Origin: a bacterium
GTDB lineage: Bacteria > Electryoneota > RPQS01
Assembly: GCA_036504735.1 (NCBI GenBank)
Contig: DASXUQ010000018.1
Coordinates: 1-64,000, forward strand
Direction: 5' to 3'
Length of the DNA: 64,000 nt
The translations under genes and the position numbers were made by a program. Under the pieces are notes generated by a model. It was given only the letters and a program-made list of their open reading frames with translations. It made no database searches and was not told the DNA's origin. Shown here one piece after another: positions 9,801 to 17,587 of the stretch; position 1 is the stretch's first letter; each line of letters starts with the position of its first letter.

Positions 9801-10359
9801 GGTTTCCGGCTCGCAGAACAACGGCGTGGTGGTGTTGAACTGGACGCGTCCGCAGTCGGTGGAATTCCATGCCAATCCGGCGCTGCGCTATGCCGTGTAC
9901 CGCGACGGTGTGCTGCGCAACGGCGCGCTGGCGGACACCTTCTTCACCGATCAGGTGCTGCCGAACGACAGCACGGTACATTATGTGGTTGAAGCCGTGT
10001 ATCGCTATGGCAAGGCCGCCGCGGCCCCCTACGCGGTGACGATTGACCTGGCGGTAGCGCAGGGCGAAAGCGTATTGCCGACCGAATACAAGCTGTTCCC
10101 CAACTATCCCAATCCCTTCAACCCGGAAACCCGGATCCGGCTAGACATTCCGGCCACGGCGTTCGGACGGCTGGAGGTGTACGATTTGCAGGGACGGCTG
10201 GTGAAGACGCTCTACAGCGGGACGCTGAGTGCAGGACGCTACCAGTATGCCTGGGCCAGCGATGACCAGAGCGGACGGCACGTGGCCAGCGGCCTCTACT
10301 TCTGCCGCTTCTCTTCTGCCCACTACACCGCCACCCAGAAAATGATGCTCGTCAAATAG
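6877..10359 (+). CDS. Secreted subtilisin-like (S8) serine peptidase with T9SS tail, copy 1
   Basis: 1160 residues; GTG start behind GAAGGGA. A signal peptide (1-20) is followed by an I9-like propeptide region (about 25-150) and an S8 catalytic domain. The triad is D194 (GLDTGVDGSHP), H236 (GHGTHTMG) and S434 (DGTSMAGPH), with the oxyanion N350 (FSAGNEGPG). Two carboxypeptidase-regulatory-like β-domains follow (about 498-665). Next is a block starting at about 667 with EPSPADAYGYRVYDRYDRD, whose middle resembles no domain I can name, then an FnIII domain (about 985-1050). The T9SS tail is NYPNPFNPETRI...GRLEVYDLQGRLV...SGLYFCRF...KMMLVK. It is inferred to be an active extracellular protease. 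It is first of three tandem paralogues and its last 107 residues are identical to copy 3. Confidence 0.92.
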   Translation: MKLLIGICILVSLIGVGGLLAAELDPALENALANADPGKSFSVIVKLHNPHDIIALDQQLHAQKASKADRHRIVLHMLHLNAEETQGPVLTRLEKMKMRGLVEGYTAHWIENLIVVAGNAEAVQTLATDPAVESIGYNFKAALIDPVARGPIRHHVPFMLDNETVTTGHRATGATRVNHELGITGRGTIIAGLDTGVDGSHPALHNRWRGLTHPHAECWLDLLGTSPNSPQDDGGHGTHTMGTMTGQAVTGNDTLTIGAAPGAEWIACNAINQGVGRALDQDILDAFEWFADPDGDSTTVEDMPDVIQNSWGVFANIGNDPTYTNCFANWNTVIVNCEAVGVVVVFSAGNEGPGAGSMRSPAKFEFSPTQVFSVGAANLSADSIAPYQIADFSSRGPSGCAPNTNAMKPEIVAPGQHVYSSLPNNSYDFMDGTSMAGPHISGIIALMREACPDCDPQTLKEALINTAIDHGTAGDDNTWGHGFVDAFAAVTAVYSLGRVDGHVTTSAGTPVPGVLVEAMTTTNHTTTDTAGFYNLRTTQPGYYTLRFYKFGYETILHDSVLTVEGDTTHLNVTMNSVPTGVLAGRVTLQGGAPVANARVQFPGTPLVPVITDTTGRFVQVLPATGYAVHIEFVLNINPPRGITIDTTVTITAGDTTHVTFPAYVDLVEPSPADAYGYRVYDRYDRDLPCPYDWVNLDPAQNGGGTAFSYPGQDAANFFRAPFPISFYNQLSDTLTVNCNGWMLPGVHNEAGRVATRIPLDSAGDPPGIIAPFWNDVRPVSAARQYVRNDSANGRWIFQFVAQQLSWPTGYVHNWEVHYLDPAYYPTATGDCDILFLYGPMGWLSACTIGIENPLETTGIQVMQDSTVQTWGWPIASGAAMRFTTGRATQVGHAGITLSLYPPPANGTPLAVHIGGRLISSTYGATLGADSVPAAPVSGVLRMAGYEAGRADHAVVPPNGNVNVAMEAWRLDPPRSVSGSQNNGVVVLNWTRPQSVEFHANPALRYAVYRDGVLRNGALADTFFTDQVLPNDSTVHYVVEAVYRYGKAAAAPYAVTIDLAVAQGESVLPTEYKLFPNYPNPFNPETRIRLDIPATAFGRLEVYDLQGRLVKTLYSGTLSAGRYQYAWASDDQSGRHVASGLYFCRFSSAHYTATQKMMLVK

Positions 10360-10368
10360 ACCCGACTT

Positions 10369-10405
10369 CACGGGCTGCCCGGAAGCGGGCAGCCCGTGAT
10401 CCTTT
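10369..10405 (+). terminator. Hairpin after S8 copy 1
   Basis: 13-bp perfect stem CACGGGCTGCCCG / CGGGCAGCCCGTG (10369-10398), followed by only a short T-poor tract (ATCCTTTA). It may terminate partially or protect the 3' end, because copy 2 starts 80 bases after the stop with no clear promoter of its own. Confidence 0.7.
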
Positions 10406-10439
10406 AATAGATACCCTATCAGGAAGAATTGGAGCTGCT

Positions 10440-13400
10440 GTGAAACTGCTCTTTGGGATTTGCATCCTTGTTACGCTTTTGGGTGTGGGAGTTCTGCACG
10501 CTGCGGAACTGGAACCCGCCCTCGAAAATAATCTGCTCAGGGCCGACGCCACGCAGACCTTCAGTGTGATTGTCAAACTTTACAATCCGCGCAACATTCA
10601 GGCGCTGGACCAGGAGCTGCATGCCCGGCATGCGACTCTGGCCGACCGCCACCGGATTGTCATCCACGCGCTGCACCAGAACGCCGCCGCGACCCAAGGG
10701 CCGGTCGTCGCCCGCCTGGAAGCCATGAAGGCTCAAGGGCTGGTGGAAGGCTACACGGCTTACTGGATCGAGAATTTGATCGTGGTCTCCGGCAAAGCAG
10801 AGGCGATGCAGGCGCTGGCGACGGATCCGGCGGTGGAATCGGTCGGCTACAACTTTAAGGCCGCGCTGATCGACCCGGTAGCACGCGGACCGATCCGCCA
10901 GCAACGGGGCGAGCAGCTTGACAACGACGCCGTGACGGTTGGCCAGCGCGCCACCGGCGCGCAGCGGGTGAACCGTGAACTGGGCATTACCGGACGCGGC
11001 AGACTGATTGCCGGTCTGGATACGGGTGTGGACGGCACTCATCCCGCGCTGCATGACCGCTGGCGCGGCTTGACCCATCCCCATGCCGAGTGCTGGCTGG
11101 ATGTGCTGGGCACGGGCACGCAGACGCCGAACGACGGCGGCGGGCACGGCACGCACACGATGGGCACGATGACCGGACGCGCGTTTCTGCCCAATGGGGA
11201 TACCCTGACCATCGGCGCGGCTCCGGACGCGGAGTGGATCGCCTGCAACGCGATCAATCAGGGCGTCGGTTCTCCGTTCACGCAGGACGTTCTGGATGCG
11301 TTTCAGTGGCTGGCGGACCCGGATGGCGACTCCACGACGGTCGCCGACTCGCCCGACGTGGTGCACAACTCCTGGGGCGTGACGACCTCGATGCCGGGGT
11401 ACGGCGCCTGTTTCAACAACTGGAACACGGCAATTTTGAACTGCGAAGCCGCGGGGACGGTGGTCACGTGGAGCGCGGGCAATGAAGGCCCAAGCGCGCA
11501 GACGCTGCGGTCGCCGGCGACCTTCGAACTCTCGCCCACCGACATGTTCTCGATTGGCGCGGTGGATCTGTCCGCGGACAGCACGCCGCCGTATCCCATC
11601 GCAGGTTTTTCCAGCCGCGGCCCGTCGGGCTGCGCGCCGAATACCAATGCCATCAAGCCGGAAGTCGTCGCTCCCGGCGTGCATGTGATTTCGTCCGTTC
11701 CGGGCACAGGCTATCAGTACATGGACGGCACCTCGATGGCCGGTCCGCACGTGGCGGGAATTGTGGCGCTGATGCGCGAAGCCTGTCCCAACTGCGACCC
11801 GCAGACCATCAAGGAAGCCCTGATCAATACGGCCAACGACAGCGGCTATGTGCCGGCGGGTGAGAACAACACCTTCGGTCACGGCATGGTGGACGCCTAC
11901 GCGGCGGTGGTTTCGATTTCGTCGCTGGGCCGCGTGGACGGCTATGTGACGCTGGCCAACGGCAATCCTCTGGCGGGTGTGCAGGTGCAGGCGACGGGGC
12001 AGCCCGGCACGACGCTGACCAACACGGCGGGTTACTACAACCTCGTGGTGGTGCAGGAAGGCACCTACAGTGTCAACTACACCAAGTTCGGCTATCAGAC
12101 GATCACGCAGAACAACGTGCAGATCGTGGCGGGCGACACGGTTCACCTGAGCCAGACGATGGCTCCCACTCCTTCGGGAGTGCTGTTGGGGACCGTGGTG
12201 CTGCAGAGCGGCGTTCCCGTGCAGTTCGCGCGCGTCAATTTCCCCGGCACTCCGCTGGATACGCTGACGACCGATGCCGCCGGACAGTTCGTACAGATCC
12301 TGCCGGCCAATCCGTACAATGTGCACATCACGTTTACGATCAACCTCACTCCGCCGCGCACCGTCAACGCGGATACGGTGGTTACGGTGACCGCGGGGGA
12401 CACGACCCACGCTTCGCTGATCATCAGCGTGGACATCGTGGAGCCCAGCCCAGCGGACGCCTACGGCTACCGGGTGTATGACCGCTATGACCGCGATCTG
12501 CCCTGTCCGTACGACTGGTTCGAACTGGATCCGGGGCTGGAAGGTCCGGGCGTGGAATTCACGTATTCCAATGCCGACTCCGGCACGTTCCTTCCCGCGC
12601 CGTTCCCGCTCTCCTTCTATGGGCAGAGTTCGGATACCTTGACGGTGAACTGCAACGGCTGGATGCTGCCGGGTGTGCATCATGAAGCAGGCAACCAGGA
12701 CTTTACCATTCCCTATTCCAGTTCCGCGCCCAACGCGCCCGCGGGAATTATCGCGCCGTTCTGGAACGACCTGCGCAACGGCAACGGCAATTTGCAGTAC
12801 AGCTACTATGACACGGCCAGCGGCCGCTGGGTGCTGCAGTTCAACAATCAGAAGCTGTCCACTCCGAGCAACCCGCTGCACAACTGGCAGGTGCAACTGC
12901 TCGATCCGGTGTACCGTCCGACGGCCACCGGCGACTGCGACATCCTGTTCCTGTACGGCGTGATGCAGTTGAACTATCCGTTCAGCAGCACCATCGGCAT
13001 CGAGAATCCCTCGCGGAGCACCGGCATTCAGGTGATCCACAACACGACGCTCAGTTCGTGGTCCTGGCCGATTGAAACCGGCGCGGCGCTGCGCTTCACC
13101 ACGGGACGCGCCACTCAGCGCGGCCAGGCAACCGTTACTCCGCAGTTGAATCCGCCGCCGTCCGACGGCACGGCCCTGCGGCTGGTGATCGGCGGACGCA
13201 CGGTGAACACGACCTATCCCACAGCCTTCGTGGCCGATTCGGTGCCGGCGGCCCCGGTGAGCGGTCTGCTGTTTATCGACGGCTACGAGCAGGCGCGTTT
13301 CGATCATCACGTGATTCTTCCCAACCAGATGAACACGATGACGGTCGACGCGTGGCGCCTCGACCCACCGTCCAACGTTTCCGCTACGCAGGCCGGCCAC

Positions 13401-13931
13401 GCCGTAACGCTGCGCTGGAACTCGCCGCAGTCGGTGCAGTTCCGGGCGCTGCCGTCGCTGCGCTACAATGTTTACCGCAACGATACGCTGATGGCATCGG
13501 CCATGACCGACAGCATGTTCGTCGACGAGCCGTTCCCCGACAGCACCGTGATTGCCTATAAGGTGGAAGCGGTCTATCGTTATGGCCGGGCTCATGCGCC
13601 GCTGGAGGTGACGATTGGTCTTTCGGCGAAGCTGCCGCTCGGCACTCTGCCGACGGTCTATCAGCTCTACCCCAACTATCCGAATCCTTTCAACCCGGAC
13701 ACCCGCATCCGTCTCGACGTTCCTGCAACGACCGAAGGCCGGCTGGAGGTGTACGATCTGCAAGGGCGGCTGGTGCGGACGCTGTACAGCGGACTGCTGA
13801 CGGCAGGGCACTACGAGTACAGTTGGAACAGCCACGACGACGTGGGGCAACAGGTGGCCAGCGGCTTGTATTTCTGCCGCTTCGCGTCACCGCACTTCAC
13901 CGCCACGCAGAAGATGATGCTGGTGAAATAA
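10440..13931 (+). CDS. Secreted subtilisin-like (S8) serine peptidase with T9SS tail, copy 2
   Basis: 1163 residues with a GTG start (GTGAAACTG, as in copies 1 and 3) behind TTGGAG. The architecture matches copy 1: signal peptide, I9-like region, S8 domain with D194, H236 (GGGHGTHTMG) and S432 (GTSMAGPHVAG), two carboxypeptidase-regulatory-like domains, the EPSPADAYGYRVYDRYDRD block, FnIII and T9SS tail. The tail (NYPNPFNPDTRIRLDVPATTEGR...) is clearly related to the other two copies but differs at many residues, so it did not share their recent homogenisation. All catalytic residues are present, so an active exported protease is expected; different substrate preference from its neighbours is possible but cannot be read from sequence. 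Confidence 0.92.
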   Translation: MKLLFGICILVTLLGVGVLHAAELEPALENNLLRADATQTFSVIVKLYNPRNIQALDQELHARHATLADRHRIVIHALHQNAAATQGPVVARLEAMKAQGLVEGYTAYWIENLIVVSGKAEAMQALATDPAVESVGYNFKAALIDPVARGPIRQQRGEQLDNDAVTVGQRATGAQRVNRELGITGRGRLIAGLDTGVDGTHPALHDRWRGLTHPHAECWLDVLGTGTQTPNDGGGHGTHTMGTMTGRAFLPNGDTLTIGAAPDAEWIACNAINQGVGSPFTQDVLDAFQWLADPDGDSTTVADSPDVVHNSWGVTTSMPGYGACFNNWNTAILNCEAAGTVVTWSAGNEGPSAQTLRSPATFELSPTDMFSIGAVDLSADSTPPYPIAGFSSRGPSGCAPNTNAIKPEVVAPGVHVISSVPGTGYQYMDGTSMAGPHVAGIVALMREACPNCDPQTIKEALINTANDSGYVPAGENNTFGHGMVDAYAAVVSISSLGRVDGYVTLANGNPLAGVQVQATGQPGTTLTNTAGYYNLVVVQEGTYSVNYTKFGYQTITQNNVQIVAGDTVHLSQTMAPTPSGVLLGTVVLQSGVPVQFARVNFPGTPLDTLTTDAAGQFVQILPANPYNVHITFTINLTPPRTVNADTVVTVTAGDTTHASLIISVDIVEPSPADAYGYRVYDRYDRDLPCPYDWFELDPGLEGPGVEFTYSNADSGTFLPAPFPLSFYGQSSDTLTVNCNGWMLPGVHHEAGNQDFTIPYSSSAPNAPAGIIAPFWNDLRNGNGNLQYSYYDTASGRWVLQFNNQKLSTPSNPLHNWQVQLLDPVYRPTATGDCDILFLYGVMQLNYPFSSTIGIENPSRSTGIQVIHNTTLSSWSWPIETGAALRFTTGRATQRGQATVTPQLNPPPSDGTALRLVIGGRTVNTTYPTAFVADSVPAAPVSGLLFIDGYEQARFDHHVILPNQMNTMTVDAWRLDPPSNVSATQAGHAVTLRWNSPQSVQFRALPSLRYNVYRNDTLMASAMTDSMFVDEPFPDSTVIAYKVEAVYRYGRAHAPLEVTIGLSAKLPLGTLPTVYQLYPNYPNPFNPDTRIRLDVPATTEGRLEVYDLQGRLVRTLYSGLLTAGHYEYSWNSHDDVGQQVASGLYFCRFASPHFTATQKMMLVK

Positions 13932-13945
13932 GCAAAACATTCGAC

Positions 13946-13980
13946 AAGAGGCTGCCCGAGGGTCGGGCAGCCTCTTCTAC
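13946..13980 (+). terminator. Terminator-like hairpin after S8 copy 2
   Basis: 14-bp perfect stem AAGAGGCTGCCCGA / TCGGGCAGCCTCTT with a GGG loop (13946-13976), followed by CTACATTT, a weak T tract. Confidence 0.7.
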
Positions 13981-14017
13981 ATTTGCAGACTCATAACTTG
14001 ACCGGAAGGGAGCTGCC

Positions 14018-17000
14018 GTGAAACTGTCCATGGTGTCGTGCATCCTGTTCTCCCTTTTCTGTGTGGGGGCGCTGCTCGCCGCAGAGCTGGAACCTGCATT
14101 GGAAAGCGCGTTGACGACGGCGGGAGCGAATCAGAGCTTCAACGTAATCGTCAAACTTCACTCGCCCCGCGACCTGCGGGCTCTTGACCGGGACCTGCAT
14201 CTGCGGAAGGCTCCGCTGGCCGAGCGGCATCGGCTGGTCATCCAGGCCTTGAAGGCCAATGCCGCCGAAACACAGCCACCCGTGCGGGCGCGTCTGGACC
14301 GGATGAAAGCCGCAGGCGAGATCGGAAACTATCGAGCCTTTTGGATCGAGAACCTGATCACCTTCTCCTGTGGGGCGAAGGCAATTTTGGAGCTGGCGAC
14401 CGACCCGGCGGTGGAATCCATCGGCTTCGATTACCGGACCGAATTGATTGAACCGGTGGTGCGGGGGCCGCTGCGCCAGCATTTCTTCGGCACTCTGGAT
14501 AACGAGGCGATTCCGGTCGGGCAGCGAGCCACCGGGGCGACACGGGTAAACCGCGAACTGGGGATCACCGGACACGGACGGCTGGTGGCCGGACTGGACA
14601 CCGGTGTGGACGGTCTGCATCCTGCCTTGGCCAGCCGCTGGCGCGGCAACGACGCACCGCACGACCAGTGCTTCCGGGACATTCAGGGGCAGCAGGATAC
14701 CCCGTACGACACCTGGGGGCACGGCACCCATACGATGGGCACGATGTGCGGGCGGGAAATCCGCACCAATGGCGACACGATTACCGTGGGCGCGGCTCCC
14801 GACGCCAAGTGGATTGCCTGCAACGCCATCGACAACGGCGGCGATATGACGCAGGAAGTGCTCGACGCGTTTGAGTGGTTTGCCGATCCGGACGGCAATG
14901 CGAATACCATCGACGACGTCCCCGACGTGATCCACAATTCGTGGGGACTTCCCGACGGCAGTTGCTTTTCCAACTGGAACACGGCGATTCTGAATTGTGA
15001 AGCGGCGGGGCCGGTGGTGACGTGGAGCGCGGGCAATGAAGGCCCGTCCGCCAATTCGCTGCGTCCGCCGGCGCGCTTTGCGCTGAGTGCCACCGAGATG
15101 TTCTCGATTGGCGCGGTGGATCTGTCATCCGACAGCGTGGCCCCCTATCCGATTGCCGATTTTTCGAGCCGCGGTCCTTCGGGCTGCGCCCCGAATGCGG
15201 CGGCGATCAAACCGGAAATCGTAGCGCCGGGCGTAGACGTCTACTCCAGTTATCCGAATAACAGCTATACGACGATGAGCGGCACGTCGATGGCCGGGCC
15301 GCACGTGGCGGGAATTGTGGCGCTGATGCGCGAAGCCTGTCCCAACTGCGACGTGCTGACCATCAAAGAAGCCCTGATGAACACCGCAATCGACGCCGAC
15401 TATGGTCCGCAGGGCGATGACAACACGTTCGGCATGGGCATGGTGGATGCCTATGCGGCGGTGGTGTCGGTGTCGGCGCTGGGACGCGTGGACGGCACGA
15501 TTACGCTGGCGAACGGCGATCCGCTGCCGGGCGTGCGGGTGCAGGCGGTGGGGCAACCCGGGTTTACATTGAGCAATGCGGCGGGATATTATAATCTTGT
15601 CGTGGTGGAAGAGGGCAGCTACACCGTCAACTACACCAAGTTCGGCTACCAGACGCAGATTCAGCAGAACGTGCAGATTGTCGCCCAAGATACGGTACAC
15701 ATCAGTCTGACCATGCCGCCGACACCGTCCGGGATTCTGGCGGGCACGGTGATTACGCAGAGCGGTTTTCCTGTGGCGGGGGCGCGGGTGAGTTTTACCG
15801 GAACGCCGCTCGATACCTTGCTGAACAATGCGAGCGGCCAGTTCGTGCAGTCGCTGCCGATCAATCCATATTCGGTGCATATCCGCTATTCGGTGGCCAC
15901 GGTTCCACCGCGGATTTACGACGCCGATACCACGGTGACGGTGACCGCCGCGGATACGACGCATGTGATTTTGACACTTCCGATTGCGATGTGCGAGCCC
16001 AGCCCGGCGGATGCCTACGGCTACCGGGTGTATGACCGCTTTGACCGCGCTCTGCCCTGTCCCTATGACTGGGTGGACATAAGGCCCTCGGGTGGCGGTC
16101 ACGGCACCGCGTTCACGTATCCGCATGCTGATTCGGCGGCCTTCTTTGCCGCGCCGTTTCCGATGATCTTTTATGGCTGGCTGACGGACAGTCTGACGGT
16201 CAACTGCAACGGCTGGATGCTGCCGGGAATTCACCGGGAGACGGGCCGGATCAACACGCGCATTCCGTCCGATTCCGCCGGCGATCCTCCGGGAATCATT
16301 GCACCGCTGTGGGGTGATTTCGACCGGGGATTTGGGGAAAGCCAGTACAGCTACTTCGACAGTGCGGGTGGCCGCTGGATTTTTGAATTTGTCAGCCAGC
16401 GCCTGCTGCCCAACCATCTGGTGAATACGTGGGAAGTGCAGTTGCTCGATCCGGCATTCTATCCCACAGCCACGGGCGACTGCGAGATGCGCTTCCTGTA
16501 TGGCTCATTAAGCGGTTCGGGATCATGCACCGTCGGACTGGAAAACCCCGCCGAGAACACCGGGGTTCAGGTGCAGCGCACGGTGCTGAGCGACTGGTCG
16601 TGGCCGGTGCAGGATCAGGCGGCCCTGCGAGTCACCACGGGGCACGTTACAGAGTACGGCCAGGTGACGCTGATTCTATCGCTGAATCCGCCGCCGGCGG
16701 AAGGCACGACGCGCACCGTGCGGTTTGCGGGACGCCTGATGAGTGCCTCCGGCACGCAACCGCTGGTGATCGATTCGGTGCCCGCGGCGCCGTCGAGTGG
16801 AGTCTTGCAGATGGCGGGCTATGAGCGGGCGCGGGTGGATCAGGTGGAGATCGACGCGGGAATCATGAACACCGTGTTCATGGATGCCTGGCGGCTGGAT
16901 CCGGCGCGCGAACTGTCCGCCGGACAGAACATGGGCGCGGTCACGCTAAGCTGGCGGCGGCCCGAGTGTCAGGACTATGCATTCAATCCGGGCATCCTGT

Positions 17001-17470
17001 ATTCCGTTTACCGCAATGACACGCTGATTGCCAAGCAGTTGGCCGATACGGTTTTCACCGACCAGCCGCTGCCCAATGGCCGAACCGTTACGTACAAAGT
17101 CGGTGTGCACTATACGGGCGCGCAGGTGATGTCCGCGCCGCTGGTGGTGACGATTGACCTGGCGGTGGCGCAGGGCGAAAGCGTGCTGCCGACCGAATAC
17201 AAGCTGTTCCCCAACTATCCGAATCCTTTCAATCCGGAAACCCGGATCCGGCTGGACATTCCGGCCACGGCGTTCGGACGGCTGGAGGTGTATGATTTGC
17301 AGGGACGGCTGGTGAAGACGCTCTACAGCGGGACGCTGAGTGCAGGACGCTACCAATATGCCTGGGCCAGCGATGACCAGAGCGGACGGCACGTGGCCAG
17401 CGGCCTCTACTTCTGCCGCTTCTCTTCTGCCCACTACACCGCCACCCAGAAAATGATGCTCGTGAAGTAA
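14018..17470 (+). CDS. Secreted subtilisin-like (S8) serine peptidase with T9SS tail, copy 3
   Basis: 1150 residues; GTG start behind GGAAGGGAG. It has the same domain order as copies 1 and 2. The triad is D194 (GLDTGVDGLHP), H235 (WGHGTHTMG) and S424 (SGTSMAGPHVAG). The catalytic domain is slightly shorter between D and S. The EPSPADAYGYRVYDRFDRA block follows the two carboxypeptidase-regulatory-like domains. The last 107 codons (17147-17467) encode exactly the same residues as copy 1 (10036-10356), while the FnIII domain just upstream differs strongly. That pattern points to gene conversion or recent tail exchange. An active exported protease is inferred. Confidence 0.92.
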   Translation: MKLSMVSCILFSLFCVGALLAAELEPALESALTTAGANQSFNVIVKLHSPRDLRALDRDLHLRKAPLAERHRLVIQALKANAAETQPPVRARLDRMKAAGEIGNYRAFWIENLITFSCGAKAILELATDPAVESIGFDYRTELIEPVVRGPLRQHFFGTLDNEAIPVGQRATGATRVNRELGITGHGRLVAGLDTGVDGLHPALASRWRGNDAPHDQCFRDIQGQQDTPYDTWGHGTHTMGTMCGREIRTNGDTITVGAAPDAKWIACNAIDNGGDMTQEVLDAFEWFADPDGNANTIDDVPDVIHNSWGLPDGSCFSNWNTAILNCEAAGPVVTWSAGNEGPSANSLRPPARFALSATEMFSIGAVDLSSDSVAPYPIADFSSRGPSGCAPNAAAIKPEIVAPGVDVYSSYPNNSYTTMSGTSMAGPHVAGIVALMREACPNCDVLTIKEALMNTAIDADYGPQGDDNTFGMGMVDAYAAVVSVSALGRVDGTITLANGDPLPGVRVQAVGQPGFTLSNAAGYYNLVVVEEGSYTVNYTKFGYQTQIQQNVQIVAQDTVHISLTMPPTPSGILAGTVITQSGFPVAGARVSFTGTPLDTLLNNASGQFVQSLPINPYSVHIRYSVATVPPRIYDADTTVTVTAADTTHVILTLPIAMCEPSPADAYGYRVYDRFDRALPCPYDWVDIRPSGGGHGTAFTYPHADSAAFFAAPFPMIFYGWLTDSLTVNCNGWMLPGIHRETGRINTRIPSDSAGDPPGIIAPLWGDFDRGFGESQYSYFDSAGGRWIFEFVSQRLLPNHLVNTWEVQLLDPAFYPTATGDCEMRFLYGSLSGSGSCTVGLENPAENTGVQVQRTVLSDWSWPVQDQAALRVTTGHVTEYGQVTLILSLNPPPAEGTTRTVRFAGRLMSASGTQPLVIDSVPAAPSSGVLQMAGYERARVDQVEIDAGIMNTVFMDAWRLDPARELSAGQNMGAVTLSWRRPECQDYAFNPGILYSVYRNDTLIAKQLADTVFTDQPLPNGRTVTYKVGVHYTGAQVMSAPLVVTIDLAVAQGESVLPTEYKLFPNYPNPFNPETRIRLDIPATAFGRLEVYDLQGRLVKTLYSGTLSAGRYQYAWASDDQSGRHVASGLYFCRFSSAHYTATQKMMLVK

Positions 17471-17494
17471 AGCAGAGAGCAGAAAACGAAAAGC

Positions 17495-17526
17495 AAAAAG
17501 GCACGGAGCGCATCCGTGCCTTTTTG
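17495..17526. terminator. Bidirectional terminator at end of S8 block
   Basis: Stem GGCACGGA / TCCGTGCC (17500-17520) with a GCGCA loop, flanked by AAAAA on the left and TTTTT on the right. It serves the plus-strand S8 block and could also act on minus-strand transcripts from 19279. Confidence 0.85.
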
Positions 17527-17535
17527 GTGTAGCGG

Positions 17536-17566
17536 GAAAACGCGCGGGGTAAGGACACCCCGCGCG
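17536..17566 (-). terminator. Hairpin terminator of the β-helix gene; also a repeat copy
   Basis: Stem CGCGCGGGGT / ACCCCGCGCG (17541-17566), followed on the minus strand by TTTTCCC. A close relative with the same GGGGTAA..ACACCCC core and CGGCGGT flank occurs at 52471-52500. Confidence 0.7.
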
Positions 17567-17587
17567 GCGGTGCGTTAGATGAGATTC

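Noticed and set aside
10419-13850. 1143-codon antisense frame opposite S8 copy 2
   Set aside because: Opposite a convincing S8 peptidase with intact triad; His/Arg/Gly-rich nonsense typical of antisense reading. Similar frames oppose copies 1 and 3.
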